Shown: one piece after another, positions 34,154 through 42,500 of the stretch
Position numbering within the stretch: position 1 is the first letter of the stretch
How the letters are laid out: every line of letters starts with the position of its first letter
From: Jiella flava
GTDB taxonomy: Bacteria > Pseudomonadota > Alphaproteobacteria > Rhizobiales > Rhizobiaceae
Direction of reading: 5' to 3'
Assembly (NCBI RefSeq): GCF_017349315.1
Contig: NZ_JAFMPP010000012.1
Location: forward strand, 1-64,000
DNA: 64,000 bases
Notes under the pieces: generated by a model
Seen by the model: the letters and a program-made list of their open reading frames with translations, nothing else
Told to the model about the DNA's origin: nothing
Database searches by the model: none
Position numbers and translations under genes: made by a program

Positions 34154-34356
34154 CGACTGCGTGTCTCCGGTTCGAGGCGTGGCCGGCCCGATCTGCACAG
34201 ACCGCCGCCATTCAAGGCGACGCGACGCCGCTTGAAAAGGTCGTCGTCAAAACCCGCGTCGGCCGCCGCGGACTATGCCAAGGAGGCGTGCGGAATCAAG
34301 GTATGAAAAGGAAACGGCGAAGATGGGTCGCAAGGCGTATGAGGTCGGCGAGGCCG

Positions 34357-35757
34357 TTACTCGCCCGCAGAATCTCTGTCGGGCGGGCGTTCCAATGCCA
34401 CCTTGTCATGCGCCTCGGTCTTGTCACGGCGCGCCACGGCCCTCAGCGCACGGCGTCGCCGAAACGCCCGGCGGAGCGCGCGGCCGCGCACCCGCAGCCA
34501 GAAGCCGAGATCCTCGACCGTCTCGACCTGACCTTCGTAGATTTCTGCCAGGGCCTCGCGGAACTCGTGATAGCCGAACCGTGCCTCGCCTTCGAGCCGG
34601 CGGGTCAGCGCCATCCAGGCGGGCGAAACGAGTAGCGTGATTGCGGTGACGGCGAGCGCCAAACGATAGACGTCGGTGCCGATCGCGCCCGACGCGAAGG
34701 CCGCCGCCGCGAGCACGAAGGAGAACTCGCCGATCTGCGCCATCGAAAGCCCCGCCTCGACCGCCGTCTTGTGCGGCAGCCCCGCCAAGCGAATCAGCAG
34801 CACATTGAGAAAGGTCTTGGCGAGAACGACGACGATCGCGGCGATGAGCACAAGGCCCCAATTGTCGACGATGTAGTCGAGATCGATCAGCAGGCCGATC
34901 GACAGAAAGAACACCACCAAGAGGATGGACTGGATCGGCTCGACCACGTGGATCACCGGCGAGCGGAGCGTCGAGGCGCCAACCACCAGCCCGGCGATAA
35001 ACGCGCCATAGGCCGGCGACAAGCCGACAAGCCCCGAAATCGATGCGGCCGCGAAACAGAAGGCGAGCGAGCCGAGGGCGAGGATTTCCACGTTATCCTC
35101 GATCGCCGCCGCAAAGGACGGTTTCAGCTTCGGCCGGCGGCCAAGATACCAGAGCAGGCCGGCCAGGACCGCCACCGCGACGACGATCTTCATCACCAAG
35201 CTCACCCAATCGACCTTTTCGGTGCCGCCGAGCGAGGTCGAGATGATCAGCATCGGCACCACCGCGAGATCTTGGGCGATCAGCACGCCGACCGCGATCC
35301 GCCCCGGCTCGGTGCGCAATTCGCCGATATCCTCCAGCATCTTCATCGCGACGACCGTCGACGACAATGCGATGATGAAGCCGAGAATGATCGCTTCGGC
35401 GAGGGTCGCGTTGGAGATCAGCTTCAGGCCGAAGGTGATCGCCATCGCGGCCGCGAGCTGTCCGCCGGCGATCTTCACCGCCGGCTTCAGCGTCGCGACA
35501 AAGGCCTTCAGAGACAGCTCCATGCCGATGAAGAACAAAAGCATCAACACGCCCATCTCGGCGAGCATGGTGACATTCTCGTCGGAGGTGGAGACAACGC
35601 CGAGGCCCGAAGGACCGAGCAGCACGCCAGCCAGAATGAAGCCGACCAGCGGCGGCTGTTTCAGACGCATCAGCCCGAGACCGGCAAGCACCGCGACGAG
35701 AATGACGAAGGCGATGGCGGTCAGGTCGCCGGCATGTCCGGCTGCAGTCTCTTGCAA
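34357..35757 (-). CDS. CPA2-family cation:proton antiporter
   Basis: A 466-residue inner-membrane protein with about 12 helices and the Na+/H+ exchanger fold. It resembles the membrane half of KefB/YbaL: LGPSGLGVVS, LMLLFFIGMELSLKAF, ALSSTVVAMKMLEDIGE and the ion-site Asp in GVLIAQDLAVVPML. It lacks the C-terminal TrkA-N nucleotide-binding domain of Kef proteins; a short basic cytosolic tail replaces it. It probably exchanges K+ or Na+ for protons. It is transcribed alone, toward the hydrolase/P450 pair. Confidence 0.93.
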   Translation of the reverse strand: MQETAAGHAGDLTAIAFVILVAVLAGLGLMRLKQPPLVGFILAGVLLGPSGLGVVSTSDENVTMLAEMGVLMLLFFIGMELSLKAFVATLKPAVKIAGGQLAAAMAITFGLKLISNATLAEAIILGFIIALSSTVVAMKMLEDIGELRTEPGRIAVGVLIAQDLAVVPMLIISTSLGGTEKVDWVSLVMKIVVAVAVLAGLLWYLGRRPKLKPSFAAAIEDNVEILALGSLAFCFAAASISGLVGLSPAYGAFIAGLVVGASTLRSPVIHVVEPIQSILLVVFFLSIGLLIDLDYIVDNWGLVLIAAIVVVLAKTFLNVLLIRLAGLPHKTAVEAGLSMAQIGEFSFVLAAAAFASGAIGTDVYRLALAVTAITLLVSPAWMALTRRLEGEARFGYHEFREALAEIYEGQVETVEDLGFWLRVRGRALRRAFRRRRALRAVARRDKTEAHDKVALERPPDRDSAGE

Positions 35758-36026
35758 CGAAGCTCTCCAGTCCCAGTCAGTCTGCCATAACTGTCACCGA
35801 CGCCCCTGGCGATGATCGATCGCCATGATCCGCCGACAATCCATTTTGCCATTTTGCGGTCCCGTGGCCGCCCGGCGCAACGGCACGGCGGAGTTCGAAA
35901 AGGCGCCGGCTTCTTTCCTTAACGGTAACGGGATCTTTTTCCCGAGAAATCACGCCCCCATATGACATGTCGAGAGCGCACTTCGCCGTCTCTCGCCGTG
36001 ACCTTGCAGGAAGGCCGATTGCACCC

Positions 36027-36485
36027 ATGAGCACCACCTATGCCGAAAACCGCGCTTTTGCCGGCAGTTTCGACGATGCTGATCGTCTTCGACGGCTGCG
36101 GCGCATTTCGAAGGTCGCCCGCCTGATGGACACGGCGATCCGCATTCCCGGCACCGGCATCAGCTTCGGCGGCGATTCGATCGTCGGCCTCGTTCCCGGC
36201 ATTGGTGATGCCGGCGCCGCGCTCGTCTCGCTGTGGATCGTCAACGAAGCCCGCCGGCTCGGCATGCCCACGCGCAAACTGGTCAAGATGCTCGCCAATG
36301 TCGGCATCGACACGTTCGGCGGTGCTGTGCCGATCGTCGGCGACATCTTCGACGTGTTCTTCAAAGCCAATCGGAAGAACCTCGCCATCATCCTCGAGCA
36401 CTTTGACGAAGACGTCGCTCTCGACGAAAGCGACGAACCACGGCCGATGAAGGACATCACACCCAACGCCCGCCGGGCTGCCTAA
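36027..36485 (+). CDS. DUF4112 membrane protein
   Basis: 152 residues. The central region GDSIVGLVPGIGDAGAALVSLW and the second hydrophobic stretch GGAVPIVGDIFDVFFKANRKN form the DUF4112 pattern of two glycine-rich membrane hairpins. The function is unknown. The start at 36027 gives MSTTYAEN, with AGGAAGG about 12 bases upstream; a 20-codon in-frame extension is less likely. It is convergent with the type III decarboxylase gene, stops only 7 bases apart. The 269-base gap upstream (35758-36026) holds a small hairpin (CGGGATC...TTCCCG near 35930) and nothing else I can support. Confidence 0.88.
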   Translation: MSTTYAENRAFAGSFDDADRLRRLRRISKVARLMDTAIRIPGTGISFGGDSIVGLVPGIGDAGAALVSLWIVNEARRLGMPTRKLVKMLANVGIDTFGGAVPIVGDIFDVFFKANRKNLAIILEHFDEDVALDESDEPRPMKDITPNARRAA

Positions 36486-36492
36486 GCCGTCG

Positions 36493-37713
36493 TTAGTCGG
36501 CCATGGTTTCAAGGCTGGCATAGCCCTCGGCCGCCTCGCCCTCGTGGAACGGGGTGGTCACCTCGACGAAGGTGTCCGGATAAAAGCCGTTGAAGCGCGT
36601 TCGCAGCGACAGCGAATAGGCGCCGATATGGCCGATCTCGATCCAATCGCCGGTGTCGACCGTCTCGGGTAGCCAGAACGGCCGCGACAGGATATCGACG
36701 GAATCGCAGGTGGCGCCGCAAACCTTGAACGCGCCGATCTTGGCGGCGTTGCCGCTGCGATTGATTCGGGCAGGATCGGGAATGAAACGCGCCGGCAGGG
36801 TGATCTTGCCGGTCCACGAATCCGACAGCGACGCCCAGATGCCGTCATTGATGTAGAGCCGCCGGCCCTTCCTCAGCAGCACCCGCACGATCAGCGAGAA
36901 GGCCCGCGCGACGATCACCCGGCCGGGCTCGGCAACCAGCGGCAAGTCGCCGAAACCCCATTCTTCGAGATCCGCCGTCAGCCGCGCCATGATTTCCGAG
37001 CTCTTCGGCATGTCGCGCTGCTTGCGCCGCGGATCGGCACCATATTCGGCCGGAAATCCCCCGCCGACGTCGAGCCCGGCCAAGGGCACATCGGCGCGAT
37101 TGCGGACCCAGTCGGTCGAGGCGAGTGCCCGCTCGTAGGTGTCGGGATCCTCGATCTGCGAGCCGACGTGAAAGCAAATCCCGACCTTGAAGCCAACCCG
37201 ATGGCAGCGCTGCAGCAACTCGACGGCATGGGCGGGCGCCGCTCCGAACTTCTTCGACAATTCGTAGGCGGCATGTCCCTTGGTCTGGATGCGGATGAAC
37301 AGGGTGACCGTCGCCGGATCGATGTCGAGCGCGCGCACGACGCGCAGGATCTTGGCGACCTCGTCCTCATGGTCGAGGGACAACGTGCGGATACGATAGG
37401 TTTCCAGCGCGAGCCGGATGTCGGATTGTGCCTTCACCGGATGCATATAGAGCATCTCGGCATCCGACTTTGCCGCGCGCACCGCCGCGAACTCCCCGGG
37501 CGAGGCGACGTCGAAGATCGAGATACCGGCCTTGGCCAGCGTTTCGAGCACCATCGGCTCGCCATTGGTCTTGACCGCATAGGCCGTTTTTCCGGGAAAT
37601 GCCGAAACGAAAGCCTTGGCATCGGCCGTGAGAACCGCCGGGCGAAAACAATAGACCGGCGCGTCTGGACGAAGGGACAGGGCGGCATCCTTGGCCGTCG
37701 CAAAGCTCTGCAA
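36493..37713 (-). CDS. Type III PLP-dependent ornithine/lysine-type decarboxylase
   Basis: A 406-residue alanine-racemase-fold decarboxylase producing a diamine, most likely putrescine from ornithine. The PLP Lys is in YAVKTNGEP (residue 48), the phosphate loop is LDVGGGFPAEYG, EPGR is near the middle, and GATCDSVD near residue 335 holds the active-site Cys typical of ODC and relatives. Substrate preference (ornithine, lysine or both) cannot be set by eye. The TTG start at 37713 is chosen because GGGAG lies 8 bases upstream. That site is inside a small hairpin (37724-37739), so translation may be regulated. Putrescine would feed the Hss at 8 kb. Confidence 0.9.
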   Translation of the reverse strand: MQSFATAKDAALSLRPDAPVYCFRPAVLTADAKAFVSAFPGKTAYAVKTNGEPMVLETLAKAGISIFDVASPGEFAAVRAAKSDAEMLYMHPVKAQSDIRLALETYRIRTLSLDHEDEVAKILRVVRALDIDPATVTLFIRIQTKGHAAYELSKKFGAAPAHAVELLQRCHRVGFKVGICFHVGSQIEDPDTYERALASTDWVRNRADVPLAGLDVGGGFPAEYGADPRRKQRDMPKSSEIMARLTADLEEWGFGDLPLVAEPGRVIVARAFSLIVRVLLRKGRRLYINDGIWASLSDSWTGKITLPARFIPDPARINRSGNAAKIGAFKVCGATCDSVDILSRPFWLPETVDTGDWIEIGHIGAYSLSLRTRFNGFYPDTFVEVTTPFHEGEAAEGYASLETMAD

Positions 37714-37850
37714 GCTGATGTCTCCCGCAAGGTGGCGGGGCAGAACATGGGGCACAGGGCCGAAAGGTCGAATAAGACACCCAGTAAGCAGGAGATGGTT
37801 TGCGCTTGCGGATACCGTCACGCCGACGCAACCTGGTGACGGTGCCGCCT
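37714..37850 (-). promoter_or_regulatory. Structured 5' leader of the decarboxylase gene
   Basis: On the minus strand an 8-bp perfect stem, ACCGTCAC with GTGACGGT (37843-37814), is followed nearer the gene by CCCGC-CACCTT-GCGGG (37739-37724). The 3' arm of the second stem contains part of the GGGAG ribosome binding site. ODC genes of alphaproteobacteria are known to carry the speF RNA motif. I cannot confirm that this leader matches it, so this is a candidate only. Confidence 0.4.
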
Positions 37851-37881
37851 TCCGCCGCGATCAGATCGAAAGGAATCGGCC

Positions 37882-39159
37882 ATGCTCGACCGGCATCCGC
37901 TCGCACCGATTTCGCTGCGCCGCATCCTTGCCGCCCTTCAAGCAGGCACAAGCACCCCGGCGGGCGAAATCAGCGCCGCCAAAGGCCGGATCGCAACGGG
38001 TGACGGTCCCGTCCGCGCCTTTCTGCGCCTGGCGCCGGAGGCATCGCTCGCAGACGCCGCCACGGCGAAAGGCCCGCTGGCGGGAATCGCGATCGGGGTG
38101 AAGGACATTTACGACACCTTCGACATGGCGACCGAACACGGCTCACCGATCTATCGCGACCATCGTCCGGTCACCGATGCAGCGCTCGTCTCGCTGGCTC
38201 GGCATGCCGGCGCGGCGATCATCGGCAAGACGACGACCACCGAATTTGCCAGCCTCGATCCGACACCGACGCGCAATCCGCGCCATCTGGATCACACGCC
38301 CGGCGGCTCGTCTGCCGGCTCGGCCGCGGCGGTCGCGGCCGGCATGGTCCCCCTCGCCTTCGGATCGCAGACCGGCGGATCGGTGATCCGCCCGGCCTCC
38401 TTTTGCGGCGTCGCCGGCTTCAAGCCGAGCTTTCGGCTGCTGCCGACGGTCGGCATGAAGACCTTCGCCTATACCCTCGACACCGCAGGACTCTTCGCCG
38501 CCCGCGTCGAGGATCTGAACCTCGCCGCGTCGCTGATCACAAACCGGATCTTTGCCGAATCCGATCGCGCCGATGCATGGGGCCTCACCGTCGGCCTTTA
38601 TCGCAGCAGCGTCGACGGCGCGGTGGATGAGGCGATGACCGTCGCCGTCGACGAGGCTGGGCGGCTGTTTGAAGCCTCCGGCGCCCGGCTCATCGACGTC
38701 AGCGAACCGGCAGCGCTATCCGCGGCCCGCGAGGCCCATGCGAGCGTTGAGGGCTTCGAAGCGGTGCTGGCGCTTTCGGGCGAATATCGCCAGCACCGAC
38801 AACAACTCGGCCCCAAGGTCGGCGCGATCCTCGATCAGGGGGCCGCGATCGAGGTGTCGGCCTATGACCGCGCCCGCCGCACCGCCCGGATCGGCCGCAA
38901 GGCGGCGTCGGAACTGTTTGAAACCGTCGACGTCCTGATCGCGCCCTCGGCGCTGGGGCCCGCCCCCGCAAGTCTCCGCAGCACCGGCGACGCCCAGATG
39001 AACAAGCTTTGGACGCTGACCGGCAATCCCGTCGTCACCGTTCCCGGCTTTGCAACCAGGAGCGGTCTACCGCTCGGCGTGTCGGTGATTGCGCGCTTCG
39101 GCTGCGACGCCAAAGCGCTTTCGGCCGCCGCGCTGCTGCAAAGGCTGATTTGCGCCTGA
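37882..39159 (+). CDS. Amidase-signature family protein
   Basis: 425 residues with the Ser-cisSer-Lys triad: Lys74 in GVKDIYDTF, cis-Ser143 in GGSSAGSAAAVAAG, and nucleophile Ser167 in TGGSVIRPASFCG. Members hydrolyse carboxylic amides or serve as GatA; this is too short and not next to gatB/gatC, so a stand-alone amidase is more likely. The substrate is unknown. The ATG at 37882 has AAAGGA 9 bases upstream. It is divergent from the decarboxylase gene, with the decarboxylase leader between them. Confidence 0.92.
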   Translation: MLDRHPLAPISLRRILAALQAGTSTPAGEISAAKGRIATGDGPVRAFLRLAPEASLADAATAKGPLAGIAIGVKDIYDTFDMATEHGSPIYRDHRPVTDAALVSLARHAGAAIIGKTTTTEFASLDPTPTRNPRHLDHTPGGSSAGSAAAVAAGMVPLAFGSQTGGSVIRPASFCGVAGFKPSFRLLPTVGMKTFAYTLDTAGLFAARVEDLNLAASLITNRIFAESDRADAWGLTVGLYRSSVDGAVDEAMTVAVDEAGRLFEASGARLIDVSEPAALSAAREAHASVEGFEAVLALSGEYRQHRQQLGPKVGAILDQGAAIEVSAYDRARRTARIGRKAASELFETVDVLIAPSALGPAPASLRSTGDAQMNKLWTLTGNPVVTVPGFATRSGLPLGVSVIARFGCDAKALSAAALLQRLICA

Positions 39160-39385
39160 TCGGGACCAGACCCGCCATCGCGAAGAAAGCCGCCGCGCAA
39201 ATCTGTCCAGAATTGGGACCAAGCGGCAAAATAATTGCGGCGGTCTTCGCGCTTGCATCGCCTGTGTTGCAAGCGGTCAACATTTTTGCGCCGATTGTAT
39301 CCCGCGCTGCAGCGACGATTGTGCCTTTACGGCGCGCCGTCTTCCGTTAACCTCCATCGCGGAATGCAACGAGGAGCCTCAAATC

Positions 39386-39472
39386 ATGCAACTCACGCGT
39401 TCACTCAACCTCATCATGATGTGCGCGGCCTTTGCCTTCCTCGCAGCCATGGTGGCGGGTTACATGCCCTAG
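39386..39472 (+). CDS. Putative 28-residue membrane peptide
   Basis: Too short for standard gene calls. ATG at 39386 is preceded by GAGGAG (39371-39376) with a 9-base spacer, one of the best ribosome sites in the window. The 28-residue product opens MQLTRSLNLIMM and continues as a single hydrophobic helix ending VAGYMP. That suits a single-span inner-membrane microprotein with a short basic N-terminus. It lies 226 bases after the amidase stop, and its stop is immediately followed by R1 copy 7. No function can be given. Confidence 0.5.
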   Translation: MQLTRSLNLIMMCAAFAFLAAMVAGYMP

Positions 39473-39475
39473 CGT

Positions 39476-39559
39476 GCCGTGCGTCCGAAAGGACGCGCCA
39501 CAGCATTCAAGTGGCGCATCGTGCTTTTCGAAAATCGATCCCGATTTTCAAGCCGATGC
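39476..39559 (-). repeat. R1 repeat copy 7
   Basis: Reverse R1 copy. Hairpin B lies at about 39477-39498 (GTGCGTCC, GAAA, GGACGCGC). The linker is shorter and diverged. Hairpin A is at 39516-39559 (GCATCGTGCTTTTCG to TCAAGCCGATGC). It begins within a few bases of the small ORF stop and abuts repeat R2 copy 1, forming a composite of two repeat families. Confidence 0.85.
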
Positions 39560-39560
39560 G

Positions 39561-39667
39561 TTAGAGCATGGTGCCGAAAAGTTGCATGACTTTTCGGGTC
39601 ACATCATGCGGCAAAACAATGGCTTAGAGCGGAATGGCGATTCCAGTTTATCGCATTCCGCTCTAGA
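39561..39667. repeat. R2 repeat copy 1
   Basis: A 107-bp element of two hairpins. The first pairs CCGAAAAGT with ACTTTTCGG inside GCATG/CATGC. The second pairs TAGAGCGGAATG with CATTCCGCTCTA-like arms around CAGTTTATCG. About 106 bases match copy 2 at 52226-52331 with a single difference (CCGCTCTAG against CCGCCCTAG). It follows R1 copy 7 with one base between. Confidence 0.9.
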
Positions 39668-39760
39668 GTGCACCTGATCCGGCGCTGCCGCAAAAGCCGA
39701 CGGAGGGCTGCGGAACGGGCGGATCGAACGGTTCCTGCCTTCGACGCAGGCGAAGAGACG

Positions 39761-39790
39761 AAAGGCCGGGAGCGATCCTGGCCTTTCTTC
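39761..39790. terminator. Bidirectional terminator-like hairpin between the small ORF and metF
   Basis: AAAGGCC-G-GGA and TCC-T-GGCCTTT form an 11-bp stem (39761-39786) closed by a GCGA tetraloop, with TTTCTTC on the plus side. It could end metF transcription (minus strand) or transcripts of the small ORF (plus strand). Confidence 0.55.
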
Positions 39791-39858
39791 GCTTGTGCCG
39801 CCACGATGTGATCGAGGGTGGCGCGCGTCGACGGGTCGCACGGATGGTGTTGAGCCAA

Positions 39859-39901
39859 CGCATTGGCGCGAAAATCGATACCAAATTTCGGGCTGATGCT
39901 G
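39859..39901 (-). repeat. Partial R1 repeat copy 8 (hairpin A only)
   Basis: GCATTGGCGCGAAAATCG at 39860 and TTTCGGGCTGATGC ending at 39899 form a degenerate reverse hairpin A. No recognisable hairpin B was seen beside it. It ends 20 bases before the metF stop. Confidence 0.7.
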
Positions 39902-39920
39902 GAGAGGCCGCCGCCCCGCC

Positions 39921-40832
39921 TCAGGCGGCTGCGGCAGCCGGTGTTCCTTCCGCCGGCCGCACCGCGCGCAGCCCGAGAATGTGGCAGATCGAATAGACCA
40001 GATCGGCGCGATTCATGGTATAGAAGTGGAAATCGCCGATGCCGCGCCGGGTCAGGTCGATCACCTGCTCGGCACAAAATGCGGCGGCGACATGCGAGCG
40101 GGTCTGCGCATCGTCCTCCAGACCGTCGAAGCGCCGTGCTAGCCAGTTCGGAATGCTTGTGCCACATGCGCCGGCAAAGCGGGCGATCTTGGTGAAGTCG
40201 TGGATCGGCGCGATGCCCGGGACGATCGGGATGTAGATCCCGGCCTTGCGGACGCGCTCGACATAGCGTTCAAAAATATCGTTGTCGAAGAAGAACTGGG
40301 TGATCGCCCGGGTGGCGCCGTTATCGACCTTGCGCTTCAACAGATCGATGTCGGTCGCAAAATCCGGACTTTCGGGATGCTTCTCCGGATAGGCCGACAC
40401 GGAGATCTCAAAATCGTCGATCGCCTTCAGCCCGGCAACCAGCTCCACCGCGTTACGATAGCCGTCCGGGCGCGCGACATATTTGCCGCCGACGCCGCTC
40501 TGGCTGTCGCCGCGCAAAGCGACGAAATGCTTCACGCCGGTGTCACGATACTGCCGCACGACCTCGTCCACCTCCTCGCGGGACGCGTCGACGCAGGTCA
40601 GATGCGCCGCCGGCAAAAGCCTCGTCTCGTTGAGGATCCGCTCGATCGTATGGTGGGTGCGCTCACGGGTGGAACCGCCGGCACCATAGGTCACCGACAC
40701 GAATTTCGGCTGCATCGGCGCCAGCCGCTCGATCGATAGCCACAAATTCTCCTCCATCTTGTCGGTCTTCGGCGGGAAGAATTCAAAGGAGACGTTGATG
40801 CCGGTGTTCGACAGGGCGTTGACTTGACTCAT
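39921..40832 (-). CDS. metF: 5,10-methylenetetrahydrofolate reductase
   Basis: Flavoenzyme reducing methylene-THF to methyl-THF for methionine synthesis. It has 303 residues. VSFEFFPPKTDKMEENLW opens the barrel; SVTYGAGGSTRERT, HLTCVDASREE and ALRGDSQ are characteristic, and the Gln/Phe segment ITQFFFDNDIF is present. The ATG at 40832 has GAGGAA 7-8 bases upstream; that site overlaps the stop codon of the upstream regulator, so the two are co-transcribed and probably coupled. The C-terminal alanine-rich tail (EGTPAAAAA) is unremarkable. Confidence 0.96.
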   Translation of the reverse strand: MSQVNALSNTGINVSFEFFPPKTDKMEENLWLSIERLAPMQPKFVSVTYGAGGSTRERTHHTIERILNETRLLPAAHLTCVDASREEVDEVVRQYRDTGVKHFVALRGDSQSGVGGKYVARPDGYRNAVELVAGLKAIDDFEISVSAYPEKHPESPDFATDIDLLKRKVDNGATRAITQFFFDNDIFERYVERVRKAGIYIPIVPGIAPIHDFTKIARFAGACGTSIPNWLARRFDGLEDDAQTRSHVAAAFCAEQVIDLTRRGIGDFHFYTMNRADLVYSICHILGLRAVRPAEGTPAAAAA

Positions 40833-40843
40833 GACCGCATTCC

Positions 40844-41857
40844 TCAACTTGCAATTGATGTTTCCACACGATCGTCGTCCGCGACGAGGCGCCGCGTATC
40901 TTCGGCGATGACGATCGTGACGGTCAGGCCGGCCGCATCGGCGGCCTTCGATTCCAGATGGACGAGCGACGCGACTTTTAAGCCTGCGGCATCCACGTAG
41001 GATTTCAGCGCATCGTTCGAAAAACCAAGCCGCAGATGCGCGTATTCGCTGCGCAGAAACTCCAAGTCATGGGGGGCGAAATCGATGATGGCGAGCCGCC
41101 CGCCCGGCGCCAGCGCAGCCGCCGCCTCGCGGACCGCCCGGCCGGGCTCGTCGAGATAATGCAGCACTTGGTGAATGACCACGAGATCGAAGCCGCCCCG
41201 CTCGATCGGCAGATGGTAGACATCACCGAGGCGGACGAAGGCGTTGGCGATCTTGGCCTCATCGATCTTCGCCCGGGCCACGGCCAGCATTTCGCGCGAG
41301 GAATCGATACCGACCGCCCGCTCGACCCGCGGCGCGAGCACCTCCAGCATCCGACCGGTGCCGGTGCCGACGTCGAGCAAGGTGTCGATCCGCCGCCGTC
41401 CGAGCGCCTTCAGAAGCGCCGCTTCGATCTCATCATCGGAGACATGCAGCCAGCGGATGCGGTCCCACTGGGCGGCGTTGCGCGCGAAATAATCCGCCGC
41501 CCGCTCCGATCGCCGCGCCCGAACCTCGTCCAGTCGCTGCGCATCACGGCTGAGGATCGGATCGCTCGGATCGATCCAGCCGACCAGCGCCCGCATCACC
41601 GGCAGCGCCGCCGGATCGTCACTCGCCCGAAAAAATGCCCAGGAGCCCTCCTGGTGACGGGTGATCAGCCCCGCTTCCGACAGGAGCTTCAAATGCCGAG
41701 AAATGCGGGGTTGCGATTGGCCGAGAATGGTCGTCAACTCGCTGACGGTCAGATCGGCATCAGCCAGAAGGACGAGCAGCCGCAAGCGGGTCGGCTCAGC
41801 CACAGCGCGCAGCAGCTCGACAAAGGGCTCGAACGGGAACTTGCGGACATCCAACAT
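40844..41857 (-). CDS. sahR: ArsR-family regulator fused to a SAM-dependent methyltransferase-like domain (SahR type)
   Basis: 337 residues. Residues about 1-95 form an ArsR winged helix (VAEPTRLRLLVLLADADLTV, GQSQPRISRHLKLLSEAGLI). Residues about 140-310 form a class I methyltransferase fold with LLDVGTGTGRMLEVLAPRVE and GGRLAIIDFAPHD. This architecture is that of SahR, which represses methionine-cycle genes and responds to S-adenosylhomocysteine; the location directly before metF supports that. A palindrome, ATAAA-GATATG-TTTAT, lies just upstream at 41876-41891, suggesting autoregulation. ATG at 41857 is chosen; ATG at 41872 would place the palindrome only 4 bases from the start. Confidence 0.85.
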   Translation of the reverse strand: MLDVRKFPFEPFVELLRAVAEPTRLRLLVLLADADLTVSELTTILGQSQPRISRHLKLLSEAGLITRHQEGSWAFFRASDDPAALPVMRALVGWIDPSDPILSRDAQRLDEVRARRSERAADYFARNAAQWDRIRWLHVSDDEIEAALLKALGRRRIDTLLDVGTGTGRMLEVLAPRVERAVGIDSSREMLAVARAKIDEAKIANAFVRLGDVYHLPIERGGFDLVVIHQVLHYLDEPGRAVREAAAALAPGGRLAIIDFAPHDLEFLRSEYAHLRLGFSNDALKSYVDAAGLKVASLVHLESKAADAAGLTVTIVIAEDTRRLVADDDRVETSIAS

Positions 41858-41873
41858 GGCAATCTCGATCATG

Positions 41874-41893
41874 ATATAAAGATATGTTTATGT
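41874..41893. promoter_or_regulatory. Palindromic operator, probable SahR site
   Basis: ATAAAGATATGTTTAT at 41876-41891 has two perfect 5-bp arms and a nearly symmetrical centre, and the symmetry extends one or two bases with a mismatch. It lies between the regulator start and the divergent TrmO-like gene, where it could control either gene. Confidence 0.55.
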
Positions 41894-41996
41894 GAAAACG
41901 ATCGCCGATGCAAGTCTCTTTTCCCGCCCCCGGCCGTCGGCCTATGATCACGGATCCTCTCCTCTTTTCCTTCTGGATCGATCGAAAGCCTGGACC

Positions 41997-42491
41997 GTGA
42001 CCTTGCCTCTTCCCAGCTCCAAGCGCTTCGGCGAAGTCGCGTTTTCCGGCTCGCAACCGACCTTCGACGATGCCGGCCTGGTGTTCATCGGCCGGATCCG
42101 CTCGCCGGTCACCGATCGCGCGGCCTGCCCGAAGAACCGCCGGGCCGCACTCGAAGCAGGCGTAGCGGGTCACCTTGAGGTCGACCGGCCTTGGCGGGAG
42201 GCGCTCGTCGGGCTCAAACCCGGCGATCATATCTTCTGCCTGAGCTGGCTGCATGGCTCGGCCCGCGACCTGGCGCTGCAAAAGCCCCGGCATGCCGAGA
42301 CCGCGCGCGGCACCTTTTCGCTCCGTTCGCCGGTTCGGCCCAATCCGATCGGCCTGCATCTCGCCGAGATCCTGACACTCGACATGACGACCGGCATCGT
42401 CGAGATCGATGCAATCGACAGCCTCGACAACACCCCGCTTCTCGACATCAAACCCTATTTCGCCTCGGTCGATCGCCCGGCGGAAGCTTAG
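41997..42491 (+). CDS. TrmO/TsaA-like SAM-dependent methyltransferase family protein
   Basis: About 164 residues. The fold opens LVFIGRIRSPVTDRAACPKN and continues IFCLSWLHGSARDL and GTFSLRSPVRPNPIGLHLAEI, the pattern of the TrmO (YaeB/TsaA) family. E. coli TrmO N6-methylates threonylcarbamoyl-adenosine 37 in tRNA. The last part, IDSLDNTPLLDIKPYF, is also diagnostic. This member is shorter than E. coli TrmO, so its exact substrate is uncertain. The start is unsure: GTG at 41997 is chosen; GTG at 41892 is in frame but its first 35 codons are not family-like. Confidence 0.85.
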   Translation: MTLPLPSSKRFGEVAFSGSQPTFDDAGLVFIGRIRSPVTDRAACPKNRRAALEAGVAGHLEVDRPWREALVGLKPGDHIFCLSWLHGSARDLALQKPRHAETARGTFSLRSPVRPNPIGLHLAEILTLDMTTGIVEIDAIDSLDNTPLLDIKPYFASVDRPAEA

Positions 42492-42500
42492 GCGGGCGCA

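Noticed and set aside
41036-41947. Plus-strand open frame of 303 codons opposite the SahR-like gene
   Set aside because: Antisense shadow. The minus-strand product has clear ArsR and methyltransferase motifs.
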